DNA of 12,037 nt from Chromatiales bacterium (GTDB taxonomy: Bacteria > Pseudomonadota > Gammaproteobacteria > CAMYNG01): positions 1-12,037 of the forward strand of contig JALSIK010000332.1 of assembly GCA_026990045.1 (NCBI GenBank), written 5' to 3'. Below are positions 5,836 to 10,296 of the stretch, in pieces. The notes below the pieces were generated by a model that worked only from the letters and a program-made list of their open reading frames with translations, ran no database searches and was not told the origin of the DNA. A program made the position numbers and the translations under genes. The number at the start of each line of letters is the position of its first letter. The stretch's first letter is position 1.

Positions 5836-6201
5836 ATGAAGTACCCGACACTGTTCACCAGCAGCGCCCTCGCCCTGGTCCTGGGCCTGGGCCTGGCCCA
5901 GCCGGCCCAGGCCTCGCCGGAGCTGGACGACGTCACCATGGAGGTCATCGAGCACGATGACCCCAACGAGGCCATGCACGACATCGCCCTGCCCGACCAC
6001 GAGGACGAGCACCAGGAGGCGCCGCACGAGGAGCACGTCGACCACGACGACGACAAGGACGATCACCGCGACGACATGGACGACGACAAGGATGACGACA
6101 AGGACGAGGCCAAGGACGATCGCGAGGACGACATGGAAGACAGCAAGGAAGAGGGCAAGAACGACCGCGAGGACGACATGGAGGACGGCAAGGACAGCTG
6201 A
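5836..6201 (+). CDS. Small exported Asp/Glu/His-rich protein
   Basis: A 121-residue protein I do not recognise as a named family. A clear Sec signal peptide covers residues 1-26 (MKYPTLFTSSALALVLGLGL, cleavage after AQPAQA). The mature part has about 95 residues: 32 Asp, 16 Glu, 8 His and only about 10 Lys/Arg, so it is strongly acidic and probably disordered. His residues cluster in its first half (DHEDEHQEAPHEEHVDH) and the tail repeats DREDDMED twice 15 residues apart. The start at 5836 has AGAGGAG (5822-5828) 7 nt upstream; an ATG at 5818 would lengthen the signal peptide by 6 residues. It follows the anti-sigma gene by 25 bp and ends in a terminator, so it is the third gene of the ECF operon. 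Periplasmic cation binding (for example Ca, Zn, Cu or Ni) is plausible but unproven. Confidence 0.8.
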   Translation: MKYPTLFTSSALALVLGLGLAQPAQASPELDDVTMEVIEHDDPNEAMHDIALPDHEDEHQEAPHEEHVDHDDDKDDHRDDMDDDKDDDKDEAKDDREDDMEDSKEEGKNDREDDMEDGKDS

Positions 6202-6221
6202 AACCGGCGGTTCCCGCGCAC

Positions 6222-6256
6222 AACTGCGGCACCCCCTCGGGGTGCCGCAGTTTTTT
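6222..6256 (+). terminator. Strong intrinsic terminator of the ECF operon
   Basis: A 14-bp perfect stem (AACTGCGGCACCCC at 6222-6235, GGGGTGCCGCAGTT at 6239-6252), a 3-base loop and a T6 run at 6251-6256. It begins 20 bp after the acidic-protein stop codon and separates the ECF cassette from the next gene. Confidence 0.95.
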
Positions 6257-6292
6257 GCGTGCGCGCGGCCATCCCTTGCATGACCCATGCCC

Positions 6293-6320
6293 TTGTTCCG
6301 CCGGCGCCATCGTCTACAAT
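6293..6320 (+). promoter_or_regulatory. Sigma-70-type promoter of the TPR/beta-barrel gene
   Basis: TTGTTC (6293-6298), 16 bp, TACAAT (6315-6320). The -10 differs from TATAAT at one base and the -35 matches TTGACA at 3 of 6. The predicted start is near 6327, giving a leader of about 34 nt. It lies just after the terminator, so the downstream gene is probably an independent unit. Confidence 0.6.
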
Positions 6321-6360
6321 GGCACGCCGGATCCTGTCACCACACGGAGTCACGCCATCC

Positions 6361-7599
6361 ATGCCGAAAACGAAGTTCCCGGCCCTCGTCCTGGGCCTTG
6401 CGCTCCTGTTCCCTCTCTCCGCCACCGCCGCCAAGGGCGAGGCGGCGTTCCGCCAGGGCATCCAGGCCTTCCAGCGGAAGGACCATGCCGCCGCGCTGAA
6501 GGCCTTCGAGCGGGCCTGGCGGGCGGGCATGCGCTCCCCCGCCCTGTACTACAACCTGGGCGTCAGCTACTACCGGCTGGGACGCCTCGACCGCGCGCGG
6601 GCCTTCTTCATCCCCCTGACCCGCGACCGCCGCTTCCGGCAACTGGCCCGGTACAACCTGGGGCTCATCGCGGCCCGCGAGGGGAAGACGGAGGCGGCGC
6701 GGGACTGGCTGCGGCGGGCGGCGGCCGGCGATGACCGCCGCGTGGCGGCCCTGGCCCGGGCGGGCCTGCGCAAGCTGGCGCCGCAGCGGCCGTGGCGGGC
6801 CGGCTTCGAGATCGCGCTGGGCTACGACGACAACGTGCTGCTGCGGGCCGACGACGTGCCCACGCGCCGCGGGGACAATTACTTCGACCTCTACCTGTGG
6901 GGAGACTACCGGGTGGGCACCGACACCCGGGCCGGGGCCTTCTTCAGCCGCCAGGACTTCTTCGACGTGGACGCCGGCGACTTCCAGCAGGCCGGGATCA
7001 CCCTGGACCACGTCCTGCGTGCATCGGGCTGGCGGGTGGTGCCGGCGCTGCGCCTGACCCGCAGCCGCCTGGGCGGGGTGGATTACCAGGACATCCTCGA
7101 CCTGCGCCTCACCGCCCGCCGCGACCTGGGACAGGGCCGGCGCCTGGTCCTCCGCGCACGGCACAGCAGCATCGATTCCGGTGATCCCGTATACGATCCC
7201 TTCCAGGGCACCCGCCAGCAGTTCCGCGCCGATTACCACCTGCCCACGGGCCTGGGCCGCCTGCGGCTGCGTTACCAGCTGGAGCTCAACGACCGCGACG
7301 ACTTCCCCACCGCCAGCCTTTCGCCCACCCGGCACCAGTTCCGGGTCCGCCTGCGCCGGCGCCTGGGCGCCGCCTGGCTCGGCGAGGCCGAGGTGGACTA
7401 CCGGGTCTCCGACTATCCGGTGGTGGCCGGCATCGCGCGCAACGATGACCGCCTGCGCCTGCGCCTCAAGGCCCGGCGCCGGCTGGACAAGGACCTCCGG
7501 CTGACCCTCCGCTACACCTATACCGACAACGTGTCCAACGTCGCGGCCCGCGATTACACGCGCAACGATTTCTCCGCCGGCGTGGAGTGGCGCTGGTAG
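6361..7599 (+). CDS. Exported TPR protein with C-terminal outer-membrane beta-barrel
   Basis: A 412-residue protein with a signal peptide at 1-24 (MPKTKFPALVLGLALLFPLS, cleavage near ATA-AKG). About three TPR-like helix pairs follow at 25-140 (AAFRQGIQAFQRKDHAAALKAFERA, YYNLGVSYYRLGRLDRARAFF, YNLGLIAAREGKTEAARDWLRRA). From about 145 the sequence alternates polar and hydrophobic residues in many amphipathic strands, starting GFEIALGYDDNVLL and ending VEWRW. A C-terminal Trp/aromatic is the usual signal for insertion by the BAM machinery. The TPR-plus-barrel layout resembles Slam/DUF560-type or other uncharacterised outer-membrane proteins, but I cannot assign it to one. The start at 6361 is chosen because the signal peptide begins there and the promoter is at 6293-6320; the Shine-Dalgarno is weak (GGAG at 6346-6349, 11 nt away). 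A role in secretion or surface assembly is inference. Confidence 0.87.
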   Translation: MPKTKFPALVLGLALLFPLSATAAKGEAAFRQGIQAFQRKDHAAALKAFERAWRAGMRSPALYYNLGVSYYRLGRLDRARAFFIPLTRDRRFRQLARYNLGLIAAREGKTEAARDWLRRAAAGDDRRVAALARAGLRKLAPQRPWRAGFEIALGYDDNVLLRADDVPTRRGDNYFDLYLWGDYRVGTDTRAGAFFSRQDFFDVDAGDFQQAGITLDHVLRASGWRVVPALRLTRSRLGGVDYQDILDLRLTARRDLGQGRRLVLRARHSSIDSGDPVYDPFQGTRQQFRADYHLPTGLGRLRLRYQLELNDRDDFPTASLSPTRHQFRVRLRRRLGAAWLGEAEVDYRVSDYPVVAGIARNDDRLRLRLKARRRLDKDLRLTLRYTYTDNVSNVAARDYTRNDFSAGVEWRW

Positions 7600-7699
7600 G
7601 CATGGACGGCGGAGAAACCGGGCCTGCGGGACGGAAGCGACGGGGAATTGGAACAGTTGCCAGGTGTGATGGGGGAGCCCCGGTCCGGCCGCCATTCCC

Positions 7700-7728
7700 T
7701 TGCCAGCGTGGTAGAAAATGGCTATATT
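7700..7728 (+). promoter_or_regulatory. Promoter of tRNA-Arg(ACG)
   Basis: TTGCCA (7700-7705), 17 bp, TATATT (7723-7728), followed by a GC-rich discriminator (GCGCGTCCC), as is usual for stable-RNA promoters under stringent control. Transcription would start near 7735, leaving a leader of about 67 nt before the tRNA. The rest of 7600-7801 shows no gene and no terminator with a T-tract. Confidence 0.65.
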
Positions 7729-7801
7729 GCGCGTCCCGGGCGAACGCGGGCCGGCTCGTTTCCCTCGCCGCTCGCTCCTCGCCCCTTGCCGCCGCTCTTG
7801 T

Positions 7802-7878
7802 GCGCCCGTAGCTCAGCTGGATAGAGTACCTGGCTACGAACCAGGTGGTCGGAGGTTCGAATCCTTCCGGGCGCGCCA
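7802..7878 (+). tRNA. tRNA-Arg (anticodon ACG)
   Basis: The acceptor stem is GCGCCCG (7802-7808) with CGGGCGC (7868-7874). The D-arm is GCTCAGCTGGATAGAGT. The anticodon stem is CCTGG/CCAGG with loop CTACGAA and anticodon ACG at 7836-7838, normally edited to ICG to read CGU/CGC/CGA. The T-loop is TTCGAAT, discriminator G, and CCA is encoded at 7876-7878. In E. coli and pseudomonads tRNA-Arg(ACG) genes follow csrA and tRNA-Ser(GCU) on the same strand; here this gene is on the opposite strand and converges with tRNA-Ser. Confidence 0.97.
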
Positions 7879-8041
7879 AAACCCGTTTTCAATCAACGCC
7901 TTGCAGTGGCTTCCTATATAGCACGACCCCCCTGGTGGGTCATAGAGGGGCGATTGTGTCATAGATTCAGCGTTTCCACTTCGCTTTGACGGGCCGGACG
8001 ACCCCGGCCTTGCGGCTTCTTCTTCACGCCGGGGGCGGCCT

Positions 8042-8067
8042 TTCCGTCTTCCGTCTTCCGTCTTCCG
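8042..8067 (+). repeat. TTCCGTC heptamer array, copy 1
   Basis: Three perfect tandem TTCCGTC units plus a partial TTCCG, followed by AACACGGGGCGGCG. A second, shorter copy (two units plus CTCC) lies at 8083-8100, only 15 bp away. Confidence 0.9.
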
Positions 8068-8082
8068 AACACGGGGCGGCGT

Positions 8083-8100
8083 TTCCGTCTTCCGTCCTCC
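8083..8100 (+). repeat. TTCCGTC heptamer array, copy 2
   Basis: Two tandem TTCCGTC units (8083-8089, 8090-8096) followed by the variant CTCC. The flanks of copies 1 and 2 are similar (GGCGGCG/GGGCGGC before each array), suggesting duplication of a larger unit. Confidence 0.85.
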
Positions 8101-8162
8101 AAACGCAGGCCGGCGTGAGACTGCGCAGGGTGTGACGGCCAAGCCGTCGCACCGTTCCACCT

Positions 8163-8187
8163 GGTGCGTTCGCGCGGCGAATGCACC
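8163..8187. repeat. GGTGCGTTCGC palindrome (intergenic repeat type)
   Basis: GGTGCGTTCGC (8163-8173), a 3-base loop and GCGAATGCACC (8177-8187) form an 11-bp stem with one G-T wobble. On the minus strand it is preceded by TAGG, giving TAGGGTGC. From general knowledge this resembles an intergenic palindrome of the type TAGGGTGCGTTCGC...GCGAACGCACC common in proteobacterial genomes; I did not verify the family. Confidence 0.6.
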
Positions 8188-8196
8188 CTACCCCTG

Positions 8197-8227
8197 CAGA
8201 AGACAGAGGACGGAAGGCGGAGGACAG
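8197..8227 (-). repeat. Degenerate heptamer array in inverted orientation
   Basis: Read on the minus strand it is a decayed run of TTCCGTC/CTCCGCC-type units (contains CCTTCCGTCCTCTGTC). It is therefore a copy of the same array family in the opposite orientation to the ones at 8042, 8083 and 8302. Confidence 0.65.
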
Positions 8228-8301
8228 ACCTGCACGGCGGAATGTCAACGCAAGGGCACCAAGGAACGCGAAGGACGAATCCATTCCGGGCGGGGCAGCC
8301 C

Positions 8302-8327
8302 TTCCGTCTTCCGTCTTCCGTCCTCCG
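8302..8327 (+). repeat. TTCCGTC heptamer array, copy 3
   Basis: Three tandem TTCCGTC units (8302-8322) and CTCCG (8323-8327), followed by AACGC. It is followed by the GGGCC-TTC-GGCCC hairpin (8335-8347) and GC-rich palindromic sequence. Confidence 0.9.
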
Positions 8328-8435
8328 AACGCTCGGGCCTTCGGCCCTCGCCCCTCCGGGGCCGCCGTCGCTGTCGCTCCGGCGTTGCCTCGCGGCGCCA
8401 CGGCGCCGCTCGGCTCGAACCCGGCCATTTGAATT

Positions 8436-8451
8436 TCGAGGGTTCGAATCC
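8436..8451. repeat. Inverted 16-bp copy of the tRNA-Ser T-arm
   Basis: TCGAGGGTTCGAATCC here is the exact reverse complement of 8515-8530, which is the T-arm of tRNA-Ser(GCU). On the plus strand the copy is followed by ACCTTCTGACCA, so it looks like the 3' end of a decayed tRNA. The two copies flank the 39-bp hairpin at 8461-8499. Confidence 0.75.
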
Positions 8452-8460
8452 ACCTTCTGA

Positions 8461-8499
8461 CCATGGCAAAGGGGACCCACAGGGTCCCCTTTGCCATGG
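8461..8499 (-). repeat. 18-bp perfect inverted repeat at the 3' end of tRNA-Ser
   Basis: CCATGGCAAAGGGGACCC (8461-8478), loop ACA, then its exact reverse complement (8482-8499). It starts one base after the encoded CCA of tRNA-Ser(GCU). It would form a very stable hairpin in that transcript and probably ends or protects it, but no T-tract follows on either strand, so standard intrinsic termination is not supported. Confidence 0.85.
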
Positions 8500-8500
8500 T

Positions 8501-8593
8501 TGGCGGAGAGAGAGGGATTCGAACCCTCGATGGGGCTTTTGACCCCATACTCCCTTAGCAGGGGAGCGCCTTCAGCCGCTCGGCCATCTCTCC
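8501..8593 (-). tRNA. tRNA-Ser (anticodon GCU)
   Basis: A complete class II tRNA. The acceptor stem is GGAGAGA/TCTCTCC (8587-8593 with 8505-8511). The anticodon loop is CTGCTAA with anticodon GCT (complement of 8557-8559). It has a long variable arm with TGGGG/CCCCA stem, T-loop TTCGAAT, discriminator G, and CCA encoded at 8501-8503. Its position directly after csrA matches serV in E. coli and the same order in pseudomonads. Confidence 0.97.
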
Positions 8594-8610
8594 GGGCTCC
8601 GGAGGGGCCA

Positions 8611-8639
8611 AGGATACCGGGCCGCCCGCCCCGGGTAAA
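8611..8639 (-). promoter_or_regulatory. Promoter of tRNA-Ser(GCU)
   Basis: On the minus strand: TTTACC (8634-8639), 17 bp, TATCCT (8611-8616). Both hexamers match the sigma-70 consensus at 4 of 6. Transcription would start near 8604, about 11 nt before the tRNA. It lies in the 58-bp csrA-tRNA gap, so the tRNA need not depend on csrA transcription. Confidence 0.5.
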
Positions 8640-8651
8640 GGGCGCCCGCGG

Positions 8652-8849
8652 CTATTCGCCGCCGCCGTTGCCCTCGCCGGCCTTCTGCTCGTTCTTGATG
8701 CGCTCGTAGATCTCCTCGCGGTGGACCGAGACCTCCTTGGGGGCGTTGACCCCGATGCGCACCTGGTTGCCCTTGACGCCGAGCACCGTGACCGTGATGT
8801 CGTCGCCGATGACGAGGGTCTCGCCAACCCGCCGGGTCAATATCAGCAT
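8652..8849 (-). CDS. csrA: Carbon storage regulator CsrA (RsmA)
   Basis: A 65-residue RNA-binding protein that, as a dimer, binds GGA motifs in mRNA leaders and controls translation or stability of genes for carbon storage, motility, biofilm and virulence. The start MLILTRRVGETLVIGDDI is near-invariant, with L4 and R6 in the first RNA-binding strand and R44 in VHREEIYERI on the last. After residue 55 there is a short Gly-rich tail. The ATG at 8847-8849 follows AGGAG with an 8-nt spacer; the longer open frame upstream has no family similarity and was not used. The leader contains three GGA triplets (likely autoregulation) and a sigma-28-like promoter. Context lysC-csrA-tRNA-Ser is conserved in gammaproteobacteria. 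Confidence 0.97.
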   Translation of the reverse strand: MLILTRRVGETLVIGDDITVTVLGVKGNQVRIGVNAPKEVSVHREEIYERIKNEQKAGEGNGGGE

Positions 8850-8870
8850 TCCTGTTTCTCCTAATCCATC
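8850..8870 (-). promoter_or_regulatory. GGA cluster over the csrA ribosome-binding site
   Basis: Three GGA triplets lie within 18 nt immediately before the csrA start (complements of 8850-8852, 8859-8861 and 8865-8867). The middle one is in the Shine-Dalgarno AGGAG. CsrA is known to bind GGA and to repress its own translation in E. coli, so autorepression is a reasonable inference. Confidence 0.6.
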
Positions 8871-8936
8871 AATGCCTGAAACGTGCCTAACGGAAATACC
8901 ACGCTCCCTGTGCAACCAGGCGCGGTACCCCTGGTA

Positions 8937-8963
8937 GTATCGTCCCGACCGCGACAGGCTTTA
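8937..8963 (-). promoter_or_regulatory. Sigma-28 (FliA)-like promoter upstream of csrA
   Basis: On the minus strand: TAAAGCCT (8956-8963), 11 bp, GACGATAC (8937-8944). The -35 core TAAAG is perfect, the spacer is exact, and the -10 matches GCCGATAA at 6 of 8. It shares the CGATAC ending with the cheV and flgM promoters in this window. The predicted start near 8930 gives a leader of about 80 nt. I found no equally convincing sigma-70 promoter in the lysC-csrA gap, though read-through from lysC is possible. Confidence 0.55.
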
Positions 8964-9004
8964 GCACCTGCTTGTTGTTTTTGCCTTTCCCCCGGGGCCG
9001 ATGC

Positions 9005-10231
9005 TCAGGCCGCCGGGGCCTGGTCCAGCCCGAACGCCGCGTGCAGGGCACGGACGCCCAGTTCCAGGTATTTCTCCTCCACCACCACCGAGATCTTGAT
9101 TTCCGAGGTGGAGATCATGCGGATGTTGATGCCCTCGTTGGCCAGCGCCTCGAACATCCGGCTGGCGATGCCGGCGTGGGAACGCATGCCCACCCCCACC
9201 AGAGAAATCTTGACGATGCGGTCGTCCCCGGCCACCTCGCGGGCCTCCAGCCGGCGGGCGGTCTCCTCGAGGATGGCGCGGGCCCGCTCGTAGTCGTTGC
9301 GGTGGACGGTGAAGGTGAAATCGGTGGTGCCGTCGGCGCCCACGTTCTGGATGATCATGTCCACCTCGATGTTGGCCTCGCCCACCGGCCCCAGGATGTG
9401 CCAGGCCACGCCCGGGCGGTCCGGCACCCCGCGCACCGAGAGCTGGGCCTCGTCGCGGTTGAAGGCGATGCCGGAGATGACCGGTTGTTCCATGTCCTCT
9501 TCCTCGTAGGTGATCAGCGTGCCCGGCCCTTCCTCGAAGGAGGACAGGACCCGTAAGGGTACACTGTACTTGCCCGCGAACTCCACCGCGCGGATCTGCA
9601 GCACCTTGGAACCCAGGCTGGCCATCTCCAGCATCTCCTCGAAGGTGATGCGGTCCAGCCGCCGCGCGTTGGGCTCCACCCGCGGATCGGTGGTGTAGAC
9701 CCCGTCCACGTCGGTGAAGATCTGGCACTCGTCGGCGCCCAGGGCCGCCGCCAGCGCCACCGCGGTGGTGTCGGAGCCGCCGCGGCCCAGGGTGGTGATG
9801 TTGCCGTCCTCGTCCACCCCCTGGAAGCCGGCCACCACCACCACGGTGCCCGCCTCCAGCTCGCGCCGCACCCGGGCCTCGTCGATCTCCACGATGCGGG
9901 CCTTGGTGTGGGCGCTGTCGGTGCGGATGTGCACCTGGCCGCCGGTGAACGACCGCGCCCGGCAGCCGCGGGCGTTGAGCGCCATCGCCAGCAGGGCGAT
10001 GGTGACCTGCTCGCCGGTGGACACCAGCACGTCGTACTCGCGCGGGTCCGGCCGCGGGCTCACCTGGTGGGCCAGATCGATGAGCCGGTTGGTCTCCCCG
10101 CTCATGGCCGAGACCACCACCACCACGTCGTGGCCCTGGTCCCGGGTGGCCTGGACCCGCTCCGCCACCTTCTGGATGCGCTCGACGCCACCCACCGAGG
10201 TCCCGCCGTATTTCTGTACGATCAGCGCCAC
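9005..10231 (-). CDS. lysC: Aspartate kinase (aspartokinase)
   Basis: Phosphorylates L-aspartate with ATP to 4-phospho-aspartate, the first step toward lysine, threonine, methionine and diaminopimelate. At 408 residues it is a monofunctional enzyme. The kinase domain (about 1-240) shows VQKYGGTSVGG (6-15), VVSAMSGETNRL (39-50), STGEQV (71-76), GRGGSDTTA (149-157) and FTDVDGVYTTDPR (172-184). Two C-terminal ACT domains (about 262-330 and 338-405, with VGVGMRSHAGIASRMFEAL) bind the feedback amino acids. The start is a GTG at 10229-10231 with only a weak ribosome-binding site. In-frame M247 (9491-9493) has GAGGA 7 nt upstream, a candidate internal start for a beta subunit. alaS ends 65 bp upstream and csrA begins 155 bp downstream. 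Confidence 0.97.
   Translation of the reverse strand: MALIVQKYGGTSVGGVERIQKVAERVQATRDQGHDVVVVVSAMSGETNRLIDLAHQVSPRPDPREYDVLVSTGEQVTIALLAMALNARGCRARSFTGGQVHIRTDSAHTKARIVEIDEARVRRELEAGTVVVVAGFQGVDEDGNITTLGRGGSDTTAVALAAALGADECQIFTDVDGVYTTDPRVEPNARRLDRITFEEMLEMASLGSKVLQIRAVEFAGKYSVPLRVLSSFEEGPGTLITYEEEDMEQPVISGIAFNRDEAQLSVRGVPDRPGVAWHILGPVGEANIEVDMIIQNVGADGTTDFTFTVHRNDYERARAILEETARRLEAREVAGDDRIVKISLVGVGMRSHAGIASRMFEALANEGINIRMISTSEIKISVVVEEKYLELGVRALHAAFGLDQAPAA
9491..9505 (-). promoter_or_regulatory. Possible internal translation start for an aspartokinase beta subunit
   Basis: Codon 247 of lysC is ATG (9491-9493) and is preceded by GAGGA (complement of 9501-9505) with a 7-nt spacer, a much better ribosome-binding site than that of the full-length start. 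Initiation here would give 162 residues made only of the two ACT domains. This is the arrangement known for Bacillus subtilis and Corynebacterium glutamicum aspartokinases. The run of Glu codons (TYEEEDMEQ) could create the purine-rich stretch by chance. Confidence 0.4.
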
Positions 10232-10260
10232 CGGCGTGCGTTCCCGTCCAAAAGGCGCAA

Positions 10261-10289
10261 ATTAGACACTAATCTGATGGATTTGAAAA
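10261..10289 (-). promoter_or_regulatory. Possible lysC promoter with overlapping inverted repeat
   Basis: On the minus strand: TTTTCA (10284-10289), 17 bp, TCTAAT (10261-10266). The two hexamers match the sigma-70 consensus at 3 and 5 of 6. A small inverted repeat, ATTAG-ACA-CTAAT (10261-10273), covers the -10 and could be an operator. No terminator is visible between alaS and lysC, so lysC may also be read from alaS. Confidence 0.45.
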
Positions 10290-10296
10290 GGGCCGC

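Larger units (their letters stand above)
7879..8460. repeat. Repeat-mosaic intergenic region, no credible gene
   Basis: About 580 bp between two convergent tRNA genes. Its left end (about 7886-7980) is unusually AT-rich for this window, with CTATATAG (7914-7921) and two TCATAGA copies 19 bp apart (7940, 7959). The rest is a patchwork of heptamer arrays, small hairpins (for example GACGGC/GCCGTC at 8134-8148, GGGCC/GGCCC at 8335-8347) and a tRNA-like fragment. Open frames here encode only repeat translations such as RRKTEDGRRK and tRNA read-through, overlap each other on both strands, and lack ribosome-binding sites, so none is called. Confidence 0.8.

Noticed and set aside
5794..6288. Val/Leu-rich minus-strand frame opposite the acidic protein
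   Set aside because: It is the antisense of Asp/Glu codon runs (GAC/GAG read as Val/Leu), and it runs through the terminator.
6259..6360. Longer start for the TPR/barrel gene
   Set aside because: It would begin just after the terminator and before the predicted promoter, and would bury the clear signal peptide that begins at 6361.
7718..7921. Small plus-strand frame across tRNA-Arg(ACG)
   Set aside because: It reads straight through the tRNA gene, with no ribosome-binding site or domain.
8042..8327. CRISPR-like array
   Set aside because: Repeats are 7-mers in direct tandem without regular spacers, and no cas gene is in the window.
7848..8463. Integrated element with attL/attR at tRNA 3' ends
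   Set aside because: The tRNA-Arg 3' end and the tRNA-like fragment at 8436-8463 share only the generic GGTTCGAATCC T-arm, differ right after it, and there is no integrase between them.
8024..8548. Long minus-strand and plus-strand open frames in the tRNA-Arg to tRNA-Ser gap
   Set aside because: Their translations are heptamer-repeat products (RRKTEDGRRK) and tRNA/hairpin read-through, they overlap on both strands, and none has a ribosome-binding site or a recognisable domain.
29..8652. Shared 13-mer GGGCGCCCGCGGC at 29-41 and 8640-8652
   Set aside because: A GC-only palindromic word in GC-rich DNA is expected by chance, and the flanks are unrelated.
8850..8915. Longer csrA start 22 codons upstream
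   Set aside because: The added residues do not resemble CsrA, would span the ribosome-binding site of the conserved MLILTRR start, and would exceed the usual N-terminus.
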